From: JBEKTY01 sp049515555
GTDB taxonomy: Bacteria; Planctomycetota; Planctomycetia; Pirellulales; Thermoguttaceae
Length of the DNA stretch: 14,227 bases
Direction: 5' to 3'
NCBI GenBank assembly: GCA_049515555.1
Contig: JBEKTY010000188.1
Coordinates: 1 to 14,227 of the forward strand
The first letter of the stretch is position 1; each line of letters begins with the position of its first letter. A program made the position numbers and the translations under genes. The notes beneath the pieces were generated by a model, which did not search any database, was not told where the DNA came from, and was given only the letters and a program-made list of their open reading frames with translations. Shown one piece after another: positions 6,829 to 14,227 of the stretch.

Positions 6829-9800
6829 ATGAGCAATCGATTCTCGATGCCGACACTTTGTTTGGCAGCCGCCCTGGCCGCGCTGGGGGCACCAGTTCCA
6901 GCAGCGGCACAGCAAACGAACAACCACGAACTCCGGGCCGTGCCCGCGCCGGGAAAGGTCGTCATTGACGGAAAACTTGACGACTGGGACCTTTCTGGCG
7001 AGATCCTGATCTGCTACGACCTGAACGCACTGGCGAACAAGTACTCTGTGCGGGCCGCGGCGATGTATGATCGCGACTTCTTCTATATGTCCTTCCACTT
7101 CAAGGACCCCCTGCCCATGATCAACCACATCGACCCCAAGCAGGATCCAGGCGGGGGCTGGAAGTCCGACTGCGTGCAGATGCGGCTGATGACCGACCGC
7201 ATGGCCTGGGTGGACTGCTGGTACTACAGCGATGCCCAGCAGCCCTGCATCTCCATCCACTACGGCGGCAGCGATCCCAAGAGCCCCGACGCCGGCGACG
7301 TGCCGGACGCGCTGGCAGCCGGAGCGCGCGAAGCCTTCATCAAGGATGCCGACGGCAAGGGCTTCGTCCAGGAGGTCGCCCTGCCCTGGAAGCTGCTCAG
7401 CCGCGCAGGCCAAGCGTATGGCCCCGGCCGCAGTTTCCGCATGGGTCTGGAGTGTTTGTGGGGCGACAGCACGGGCCGGGCCAACGCCATTCGCTACGCC
7501 GACCTGATCGACAGGGCCCACCCGCAGCGCGAGTTCTTCTGGGCCAACGTTGACGCCTGGGGGCGTGTGAGCTTCCAGGACCATGGGAAGTTGCCGCTCT
7601 CCCCCAGCGTGCAGCAACTCTCCGAGATGGAGCGCTACCAGAAGTTGCAGTATGCGACGGAGGGGCCGGTGGCGCTCTGCTACACGCTGCCTGCCGACGG
7701 CGCGGCCACCCTGGTGATCGAGAAGCCGGACGGGAACCGGGTGCGCAATTTGATTGCCGACTACCCGCGCAAGGCCGGAAAGAACGTGGACTACTGGGAC
7801 GGCACCGATGACAGCGGGCGCCTGGTGGCGCTGGGGGAGTACCGAGTGCGGGGGCTATTCCACAAGGATTTGGACCTGCTGTATCAGTTCTGCTACGGCA
7901 ATCCCGGCAATCCGGCGTGGATCACTACTGACGAGAAGGGCGGCTGGCTCTCCAACCACGAGAATCCCTTTGCCGTGACCGCCGACGAGAGCCGCGTGTA
8001 CGTCGCCGCGCCCCATGCGGAGGGTGCCACTTCCCTACTGGCGATCGACTACACGGGACAGCGGCAATGGGGCTTCGGCAACATCTGCGGCGGGATGATG
8101 GCTCGCTGGAAAGGCTATCTGTACCTCTTGACCGGCGGCTACCCTTTCTACCAGCCGGGTGTGCCCAACGAAGAAATCCGCCTGGTGCGCCTGGACGCCG
8201 CTACCGGGCGCTACGCCCCCTTCGCCGACAATAAGCCCTACAAACAGATCGCCACGATCCCACCAATCGACAAATGGTGGGTGCCACGCGAGTCTTTCGG
8301 TTGGACCGTAGCGCATCACGCCTTCAATGCGCAGTGGGGACAGCGCCAGACCATGGGCTTGGCGTGCGACGGCAAGCGGCTATATGCCTCGCTGTACTAC
8401 GAGAACAAAATCGTGGTGGTGGACCCCGACAAGGGGGAAACGGTCGGTATCTACTCGCTCGACCACCCCGCCGGGCTGGCCTGCGCTGCGCGGGGGACTC
8501 TGTACGCGATCAGCGGCACGACGGTAGTGAAAGTGGATGCCAAAGGGAAGACCACGCCGATAGTCACCGCCGGTCTGGAGGCGCCCATCGGCCTGGCGGT
8601 GGATCAGGCGGGCAACCTGTATGTCTCCGACTGGGGCGCGGCCATGTGCGTGAAGGCTTTCGGCCCTGACGGCAAGCTGATCCGGACCATCGGTACGCTC
8701 GGCGGGCGTCCTCTGAGCGGCAAGTACGATCCTAACAGGATGTTCATGCCCTGGGGCCTGGCGATGGACAAGCAGGGGCGCCTTTGGGTCGCCGAGTATG
8801 ACGAGTCGCCCCGCCGCATCAGCGTGTGGAACACCCACACCGGCGAGTTCTTGCGCGAGTTCTGCGGCTCCACCTGGTATGCCGGCAACGCCTGCAACGT
8901 CAACCCCTATGAGCCGCAGCAGGCGTTTGTCATGGGTAATACGGTGGAGTTGGACTGGGCCAAGGGCAGGTGGCGGGTGACCGGCACCCTCTGCCGCCCC
9001 ACTCAGCCGGACGATCTGTTCACAATGATGAGCGGCAACGTGATCGGGTACAAGGGCGAGACCTACCTTGTGTCGCACACCGGCGAGCCGGCTTGCGTCA
9101 TCATCGGTAAGCTCTACCCCGATCATATCCAGCCCCTGGCAGCGATGGGGCACATCTTCAACCTCGGGCGGGCAGGGGAGAAGCTGCCGGAGCTTGTGCT
9201 CAAGCATCTGACGGACGACCCCGCGCAGCTCGAGGCCCTCCGCAAGCGGTTCCTCAAGGCCTTCATCGGGCAGGGCCGCGATGACTATCAGTTCTTCAAC
9301 ATGCTAAGCCAGCCGGGCGTACACTGCCAGTTCCTGTGGACCGACCAGAACGGAGACGGGCACGTGCAGGAGAACGAAATCAACTTCTATACGCGCGATC
9401 TCTCCGTCCGGGGGCAACTGCGGGAAATGTACCTGTTCCGAGGGCCGGGCTGGAACTGTGGGGTGGCGCCCGATCTGACGCTCTACTTTGCGACGGTGGA
9501 GGACAATCAAGGCCACCTGTACCGGTGGCGGCCGCGGCAGTTCAACTCCGTGGGCGCGCCGGTGTATGACCCGCAGGACGTCAAGCGGGTGGTCAAGGAG
9601 CAGGGAAACTGGATGTGCGACACCTGGGTGGATGGGCAGGGCCAAGTCTGGGTCGACGACAACCCCCTGCGCGTCTACGGCCCCGAGGGCCGGCTGCGGT
9701 GGACTTACCCCAACCCGTGGCAGGGCGTGGGCGGCTCGCACTCAGCGCCCGCGGACAAGCGCGGGCGGCTGATCGGGACGCTCTTCGCCCTCGGCTCGGC

Positions 9801-10902
9801 GGAAGTCCCGCAGGTTGGCGAAGTCATGTGCTACAACGGCAACCTCGGTGAGAAGTATTTGTTCACTACGGACGGCCTCTACGTGGGCAGCCTGCTGCGC
9901 GATGCGCGCGGCGGGCCGGAGATCCTGCCGGACCACCCCCAGCGCGGCATGTCGGTGATGAATTGCACCGGAGGCGGCGAGCCCTTCGGCGGCGAGTTCT
10001 TCCGCAATTCCGCCGACGGCAAGGTCTATCTGGGCGGGCCGGTGGGATACTGCCGCGAGGCTTCCATGCTCTGCGAGGTTACGGGGCTGGACACCATCCG
10101 TCGCCTGCCGGCCCAGCCGGTGCAGTTTACAGCGAAGGACTACGAGGCCGCGGCGCGGCTGCTGCGCGAGAAAGCCAAGTCCGCGGAGGCGGCCAAAACG
10201 ATCAGCCTTCTATCACGCCCGCAGCCGGGCCCCAAGACGCCGCGGCGGGAAGACTTCGACTGGTCCGAGAAGCGAATCGCCACCTGGCAGTACGACACGC
10301 GGCACTCTGCCATGGCCACCTGGAATTTTGACACGCAGAACCTCTACCTGTGTTTCCGCGATGTGCTGGACGACACGCCGATGATCAACAACGGCAAGGA
10401 CGTCACTACCCTGTTCAAGACGGGCGACGCCGTGGAGTTCGAACTGCGCACGCAGCCTGGCAACGACACGCCGGGCGTCATCGCCGGTGACTTGCGGCTG
10501 GTCCTCAGCGTCTTCCAGGGCCAGCCGGTGGCCGTGCTGTACCGCTACAAGGTCCCCGGCACAGCCCAGCCGGTCCGCTTCAGCAGCTCGGTGGGCACGG
10601 TGCTGGTGGATCAGGTACAGGTGCTGGCCGAGGCCAAGGTGGTCATAGAGCGCCAAGCCGACCGCTACACCGTGTGCGCCTCCGTTCCGCTAGCCGCTCT
10701 GGGCTTTGCGCCCGCGCCAGGCAAGACCTATCGGGGCGACTTCGGCCTCGTCTACTCCGATCGTGGCGGGCAGATCGATGAACTGCGCATGTACTGGTCC
10801 AACCCGGTGACCGGCATGGTCAACGACCTGCCCAGTGAAACGCGGATTGAGCCGGCGTTGTGGGGGAGGTTCCAGATCGAGGCGCCGGAGGTGAAAAAAT
10901 GA
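6829..10902 (+). CDS. large secreted protein: CBM9-like domain, FlgD-like Ig domain, NHL-type propeller, second CBM9/DOMON-like domain
   Basis: The product is 1357 aa. The signal peptide is residues 1-27 (ends VPAAA before QQ). About residues 33-240 form a CBM9/DOMON-like module (VVIDGKLDDWDLSG, then MYDRDFFYMSFHFKD and GGGWKSDCVQMR), the family pattern for binding sugars or haem. Residues about 277-345 resemble a FlgD-type Ig domain (VIEKPDGNRVRNLI, YWDGTDDSGR, GEYRVRG). A long propeller follows, with clear NHL/SMP-30 repeats near 510-670 (PIGLAVDQAGNLYVSD, PWGLAMDKQGRLWVAEYD). An EF-hand-type loop D839-Q-N-G-D-G-H-V-Q-E-N-E850 interrupts it. The last 210 residues form a second CBM9-like domain (MATWNFDTQNLYLCFRD). 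There are no obvious catalytic residues, so a binding or scaffold role is most likely; propellers can also house lyases. It is the middle gene of the operon, and its 3' end carries the SD of the next gene. Confidence 0.85.
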   Translation: MSNRFSMPTLCLAAALAALGAPVPAAAQQTNNHELRAVPAPGKVVIDGKLDDWDLSGEILICYDLNALANKYSVRAAAMYDRDFFYMSFHFKDPLPMINHIDPKQDPGGGWKSDCVQMRLMTDRMAWVDCWYYSDAQQPCISIHYGGSDPKSPDAGDVPDALAAGAREAFIKDADGKGFVQEVALPWKLLSRAGQAYGPGRSFRMGLECLWGDSTGRANAIRYADLIDRAHPQREFFWANVDAWGRVSFQDHGKLPLSPSVQQLSEMERYQKLQYATEGPVALCYTLPADGAATLVIEKPDGNRVRNLIADYPRKAGKNVDYWDGTDDSGRLVALGEYRVRGLFHKDLDLLYQFCYGNPGNPAWITTDEKGGWLSNHENPFAVTADESRVYVAAPHAEGATSLLAIDYTGQRQWGFGNICGGMMARWKGYLYLLTGGYPFYQPGVPNEEIRLVRLDAATGRYAPFADNKPYKQIATIPPIDKWWVPRESFGWTVAHHAFNAQWGQRQTMGLACDGKRLYASLYYENKIVVVDPDKGETVGIYSLDHPAGLACAARGTLYAISGTTVVKVDAKGKTTPIVTAGLEAPIGLAVDQAGNLYVSDWGAAMCVKAFGPDGKLIRTIGTLGGRPLSGKYDPNRMFMPWGLAMDKQGRLWVAEYDESPRRISVWNTHTGEFLREFCGSTWYAGNACNVNPYEPQQAFVMGNTVELDWAKGRWRVTGTLCRPTQPDDLFTMMSGNVIGYKGETYLVSHTGEPACVIIGKLYPDHIQPLAAMGHIFNLGRAGEKLPELVLKHLTDDPAQLEALRKRFLKAFIGQGRDDYQFFNMLSQPGVHCQFLWTDQNGDGHVQENEINFYTRDLSVRGQLREMYLFRGPGWNCGVAPDLTLYFATVEDNQGHLYRWRPRQFNSVGAPVYDPQDVKRVVKEQGNWMCDTWVDGQGQVWVDDNPLRVYGPEGRLRWTYPNPWQGVGGSHSAPADKRGRLIGTLFALGSAEVPQVGEVMCYNGNLGEKYLFTTDGLYVGSLLRDARGGPEILPDHPQRGMSVMNCTGGGEPFGGEFFRNSADGKVYLGGPVGYCREASMLCEVTGLDTIRRLPAQPVQFTAKDYEAAARLLREKAKSAEAAKTISLLSRPQPGPKTPRREDFDWSEKRIATWQYDTRHSAMATWNFDTQNLYLCFRDVLDDTPMINNGKDVTTLFKTGDAVEFELRTQPGNDTPGVIAGDLRLVLSVFQGQPVAVLYRYKVPGTAQPVRFSSSVGTVLVDQVQVLAEAKVVIERQADRYTVCASVPLAALGFAPAPGKTYRGDFGLVYSDRGGQIDELRMYWSNPVTGMVNDLPSETRIEPALWGRFQIEAPEVKK
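10887..10893 (+). promoter_or_regulatory. strong Shine-Dalgarno inside the upstream gene
   Basis: GGAGGTG lies within the last codons of the 1357-aa protein, 5 nt before the ATG at 10899. Together with the ATGA stop/start overlap it indicates translational coupling and settles the start of the Asp-box gene. Confidence 0.7.
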
Positions 10903-12011
10903 TCAACATGCTGCACACAAGGCAAGTCGCCTTGTGCCTGTGTCTCGTCCTGGCGAGTTCCCTGGTCTGGGGCCAGACCAATTACGTGGAGCGCTGGCAG
11001 GGGACAACCTATGCCCCCGTGCTGCCCTCCTCCCAGCGGCCGCCCAGTGTCCTGGTGCGCAACATCACCGCCGAGCCCTACACGTGGATATTCAACGTCG
11101 TGTTCTGGGACGACCAGATTGGCTGGGCCGCCGGGTTCGGCGGCGTGTTCGCCACCACTGACGGGGGCTATAGTTGGAAACGCATGCGACCGAGGGGCGG
11201 TTGGCGGGGCTTGGGTTTGACAGGCCCGCGCGAAGTCTGGATTGTAGGCGAGGCAGAAGGAATGCCGTTGGCTGTATGGCACAGTACGGATGCCGGTGCA
11301 ACGTGGCAACCAGCGCTCACTAACCAGCTTCTCCATCCGGTCTACCTGCTCTGCGCCGGACGGGAGATATGGGCTCCCAGTCAAAACGGAATCCTCCACA
11401 GCGCTGACAATGGTGCAACCTGGAAAGAAGAACCGATAGGGTCATGGCTCAAGGTGGCAATTCCCGGCGATCGGCCTACGCCCGGCGGATTTGTCGTCTA
11501 TGCGACGGGCTTCCATGGAGCCGAGTTGCTGGTGCTCAAGAGCGAGGATTCGGGCAAGACCTGGATGAAACTATCCACACCGTCAGACCTGAGTATCGGC
11601 GGGCGAGAGGGCAGCCGTCCGCTGTTCTTCGTCAACAGCGATACGGGCTGGATCGGCGGGAATCATGGTGACATCATCTACACCAGCGATGGCGGAAAGA
11701 CCTGGTCGCACCGGGATCTGCCTACCAAGCGCCTTGTTACCGCGCTGTGGTTCGACCAGTTGGGCCGGGGCTATGCCGCCATCTCCGACAATGACTATAG
11801 CCGCGTAACCGAACCGGACGTACTCTATCAGACGCAAGACGGCGGGCGGACTTGGACGTCCGCTCTGCGCAACGAAATCAACGTGTTAGGCTTTTGTGAT
11901 CGTGGACCTGGACGAGTATGGGCCGTGGGCGTGACCCGCAACAACATGCCCGAGGGGATCGTCGTCTTTCTAGCTGCGCCGTCGGCCAGGGCCCAAGTGC
12001 CCTTACCCTAG
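10899..12011 (+). CDS. secreted Asp-box (BNR/sialidase-type, Ycf48-like) beta-propeller protein
   Basis: The product is 370 aa from the ATG at 10899, which overlaps the previous stop as ATGA. The signal peptide is residues 1-25 (VALCLCLVLASSLVWG). Six Asp-boxes of the form S/T-x-D-x-G-x-T/S-W lie at residues 86-93, 129-136, 168-175, 215-222, 262-269 and 312-319, so a six- or seven-bladed propeller is expected. Asp-boxes are structural beta-hairpin caps found in sialidases, Ycf48-like assembly factors and plant-polysaccharide hydrolases. The arginine triad of a true sialidase is not evident, so enzyme activity is not claimed. The last residues (APSARAQVPLP) look like a linker, and the frame continues past the TAG into an SGNH-hydrolase motif, so the protein may be a truncated two-domain enzyme. 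Operon position suggests the same extracellular task as the two upstream proteins. Confidence 0.85.
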   Translation: MINMLHTRQVALCLCLVLASSLVWGQTNYVERWQGTTYAPVLPSSQRPPSVLVRNITAEPYTWIFNVVFWDDQIGWAAGFGGVFATTDGGYSWKRMRPRGGWRGLGLTGPREVWIVGEAEGMPLAVWHSTDAGATWQPALTNQLLHPVYLLCAGREIWAPSQNGILHSADNGATWKEEPIGSWLKVAIPGDRPTPGGFVVYATGFHGAELLVLKSEDSGKTWMKLSTPSDLSIGGREGSRPLFFVNSDTGWIGGNHGDIIYTSDGGKTWSHRDLPTKRLVTALWFDQLGRGYAAISDNDYSRVTEPDVLYQTQDGGRTWTSALRNEINVLGFCDRGPGRVWAVGVTRNNMPEGIVVFLAAPSARAQVPLP

Positions 12012-12077
12012 TCGCCCTCGCCGAATTCCCGCATCCTCTTCATCGGCGACAGCATGACCGGGCAGCGCCACGGCTCA
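12012..12077 (+). pseudogene. remnant of an SGNH/GDSL hydrolase N-terminal block, in frame with the Asp-box gene
   Basis: Directly after the TAG at 12009-12011, in the same reading frame, the sequence encodes SPSPNSRILFIGDSMTGQ. R-I-L-F-I-G-D-S-M-T is a typical block I of SGNH (GDSL) esterases, with the nucleophile serine in GDS. After about 18 codons the similarity stops and a minus-strand gene remnant begins. None of the later blocks (the conserved Gly, Asn and Asp-x-x-His) are found. It is either the stump of a C-terminal esterase domain once fused to the Asp-box propeller, or the start of a separate truncated gene. The motif is short, so the call is tentative. Confidence 0.45.
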
Positions 12078-12485
12078 CTTCATGACGACACGGCTGTTGA
12101 ACAGCTCCACCCAGACCGTGTAGGCGGAAGGCAGCGGGTTACGGGAAGGGTCGTCCAGAAGCGTGTCGACATAGAGTCAGGTCTGGGTGTCCCAGGCATG
12201 GACAAGACTGTTCTCGTCGGTCCAGAACGGATAGTCGCCGACGATTCCGGCGGCGAGCGTGGGGCAGTAGTGTTGTCCCGGGTTGGCGAACGCGCTACAA
12301 CGCTCGCCCGCGTGCCAGAGCGGCTTGGCCGTCGACTCGTCGAAGCAGGTCAGCATGGCCAGCTCCCAGTCGTGGCCATGGCCGACGCCGGACAAGTTCT
12401 TCGAATAAGACGCTCCGAGAGGTGCCTTGCAGTTTCCGGCCTTTCCGGGGCGGAGAACTCGCCGGCTCAGCGGGAAGACATGCAC
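12075..12485 (-). pseudogene. unrecognised gene remnant with premature stop codon
   Basis: On the minus strand the frame from 12485 encodes a protein-like segment (HGHDWELAMLTCFDEST, KPLWHAGERC, AGIVGDYPFWTDENSLVHAW) that stops at TGA 12177-12179. The same frame then stays open for 33 codons (LYVDTLLDDP, then YTVWVELFNSRVVMK) to a second TGA at 12075-12077. The GC-rich third positions match real coding sequence, and one base change (CGA or GGA to TGA) explains the internal stop. The 5' part is uncertain: similarity may continue through a frame change into 12467-12585 (PEIPYFDRVPRKNSVLIIL). I do not recognise the family. TGA recoding is unlikely, because TGA serves as an ordinary stop elsewhere in the window. 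Confidence 0.5.
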
Positions 12486-12585
12486 TTGCCGAATGACGTA
12501 AGTTCGTGCAGAATGATGAGGACCGAGTTCTTGCGTGGCACGCGGTCGAAGTACGGGATTTCGGGGATCAAAGTCGGGTCAGCCA
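12486..12585. other. short gap before the beta-helix pseudogene
   Basis: No independent gene is visible. A minus-strand frame here may be the displaced 5' part of the neighbouring remnant. No convincing SD sequence precedes the ATG at 12586, which fits the view that the downstream gene is no longer maintained. Confidence 0.35.
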
Positions 12586-14227
12586 ATGTTGAACACGATA
12601 AAAATGAAAACGTGGATTGCGGCCACAATGATGATTGGTCTGCTTTCATGCGCTGTCGCGATAACGGCGGACACTCCGCCTTTAGATAAGGCCAAGGAAG
12701 CCCCCGCGTCCGGCGCGGCAATGCCGGCGCAGACGAGTGGGACGCCCAGGCTTGCGGGAGACAGGGACTACTACTTTGTCCTCCGAACTGACGATAAGGA
12801 TGGCGCCGGAACCATATCCGACCCGTATAACGGAACCGGTTATGCTCGCTTTGACCGGCTGATGCGCTCCATTCCTCCTGACTCTGTAATACATTTGTCT
12901 CCGGGCGTGTATGAAACAGAAGGCGGAGGATTCGATCAGGCGTGCCAGGACTACGAGCCGCCGAAGGACAATCCTGCCGGCCACGGATTCAAACTGCGGC
13001 CGGGATGGGCAATAGACGGCTGGCAATCCAAACACCACGACCATACGACCGGCGCCGATGACCGTCATGCCTTCAGGGTGGGATCCCGTGATCACGTACA
13101 ACACGGTCTTGATGACGAATTCCCAGGAGGTGGCGTCGAGACGCGGCGGGATTGCGATCAAGAACCTTACCGTAGATGGAAACTTTCAGCATCAACCTTA
13201 CGGGACACACCCGTTGCGGGTGGAAGCCATAAGTGTCGGAGGATACATAAGAGACAACGCTTACATTGTTCCCAATTGCGTCCTCGACAGCCTGCACATC
13301 AAGAACATGGGGTGTCGCCGGATGGACGGCCTTCATACGCCGGAGTTGTTCGAGGTGGCGGGGCTGGGGGAAGGTAGCACCCCCCTCCACGCCGGCACTC
13401 AAACCAGAGACAATCTACTATGTCTGTGTTCTGCAACCCAACACTCTGACATTGCACAATTCGTTGTCCGACGCCAAGTCCGGTGCAAACCCGATCAACT
13501 TCAGCGCCGCCGGAACCGGGTGCAATTGTCTGCTGCATTATGAGAAAAGGTACTATGCCTCAAACACTCCACCTCCGTACCGAATTCCAGCACCCCGCTT
13601 GAAACTGCTCTGGACTGGCGCCGGCTACACGGAACCTCCACCAGTCTACATCATGGACGGAGACCACACTTCCGTGGAGGGGGTTCCTCCGCACCCCAAG
13701 AAGAACATCGCCAGAGTCGAGAAAGGGCTTGTGACCACGGGCACGTGGGTCAAGACGAAGGGCGCGGTAAATCTCGTGCCCGAGGATCATGGTTACAAAT
13801 TAGGTGATGTTGTCGCCTTCTGCGGCTTGAACCAGACGCCCGCCACCTGGCAGGATAATCTGGACGACGTCAACTCGTACAATGGGCTGGAAGTGTTTCC
13901 ATTCTATGTTACCGAGATCGTCTCGGCGTATGAGTTCCGCTACGGAAGAAAGGCGGGCGGGCCGCACCACATGCTCTTGCAGGCGCATCCGGCCACTGCC
14001 AATGCGGACATGGCCGAAGGCGTTTCCTATCGCGCGGGAGACGTCTACCAGCCCGGAACAGGTGCCATGGCGCATGCCATCCTGGGCGAGAACGGGAAAA
14101 TACGGTTTTCCCGAGTCTGTAGCATCATTACTGGGGGTCATGCAGCCTTTCGCTTGGCGCGGGCGGCGTGCAGTGTAACGGTCGTTCGGTCACGCTGTTG
14201 AGTCCGCTCCTCGCGTTCCATGTCCAG
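12586..14227 (+). pseudogene. secreted right-handed beta-helix (pectate-lyase-like) protein gene, broken by frameshifts, running to the window edge
   Basis: The gene starts at ATG 12586 (or 12604) with a signal peptide (MKTWIAATMMIGLLSCAVAI, then TAD). Next comes a beta-helix opening (FVLRTDDKDGAGTISDPYNG, IPPDSVIHLSPGVYETEGGG, FKLRPGWAID). At about 13018 coding moves to another frame, where it reads AGNPNTTTIRPAPMTVM, GGIAIKNLTVDGNF and DSLHIKNMGC; a 2-base loss from GGCGCTGGC explains this. At the C6 tract 13380-13385 it moves again, into ALKPETIYYVCVLQPNTLTL and onward to about 14150; one extra C explains it. A third shift near 14150-14160 is suspected (GGHAAFRLA to GGVQCNGRSVTLL); otherwise the frame ends at TGA 14199-14201. 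Such beta-helix proteins bind or cleave polysaccharides. No intact product is expected unless the C6 tract slips, and even then the first break remains. Confidence 0.65.
13380..13385 (+). repeat. C6 homopolymer at a frameshift point
   Basis: Six C residues lie exactly where the beta-helix coding frame changes. Five would restore ACC-CCC-TCC-ACG and join GLGEGSTP to STPALKPETI in one frame. Confidence 0.5.

Noticed and set aside
12177..12179. TGA as a recoded sense codon (selenocysteine or alternative code)
   Set aside because: TGA ends the XRE and 1357-aa genes normally. No SECIS-like hairpin was evident and the region shows other signs of decay.
12054..12689. 211-aa plus-strand open frame
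   Set aside because: It is antisense to the minus-strand remnant and then runs out of frame into the beta-helix signal peptide. It begins inside the GDSL motif at the Met of GDSM, but the protein-like reading ends within a few codons.
1..14227. CRISPR arrays, rRNA and tRNA genes
   Set aside because: I found no regularly spaced direct repeats, no rRNA-like stretches and no tRNA-like cloverleaf, including next to the integrase remnant.

Overview
The window is GC-rich bacterial DNA. Its large secreted proteins are built from beta-propeller, FG-GAP, CBM9-like, Asp-box and beta-helix modules. Together with a TlpA-like thioredoxin carrying D-x-N-G-D-type repeats, this suggests a Planctomycetota genome or a close PVC-type relative. 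That is an inference from gene content; no rRNA or other taxonomic marker is present.

Layout. (1) 1-254 has no gene but holds a perfect 16-bp hairpin beyond the 3' end of the first gene. (2) 255-2120, minus strand, is an exported TlpA-like thioredoxin-fold protein with a TPR-like region and no resolving cysteine. (3) 2324-2674, minus strand, is an orphan XRE-type regulator or antitoxin, flanked by copies of a short CCCCGTTTC-type repeat. (4) 2767-3171 is a recombination scar. The C-terminal end of an IS3-family transposase (minus) meets the C-terminal end of a tyrosine recombinase (plus). The recombinase end is easy to miss because an antisense reading frame runs across both pieces. (5) 3348-12011 is a plus-strand operon of three exported proteins: a propeller/metallo-beta-lactamase/FG-GAP fusion, a 1357-aa protein with CBM9-like domains around an NHL-type propeller, and an Asp-box (BNR) propeller. 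The spacings are 34 bp and then a 4-bp ATGA overlap. (6) 12012-14227 is decayed sequence: an in-frame SGNH-hydrolase start just after the BNR stop codon, a minus-strand gene remnant with a premature stop, and a plus-strand beta-helix gene broken by at least two frameshifts.

The three operon proteins all carry signal peptides and all contain repeat-built or calcium-loop-bearing domains. They probably act together outside the cytoplasm, perhaps on a polysaccharide or an ester-containing polymer, but no substrate can be read from the sequence. The two flanks (2.7-3.2 kb and 12.0-14.2 kb) show that the operon sits between rearranged DNA. The long genes between them are intact, which argues against generally poor sequence quality as the cause of the broken frames.
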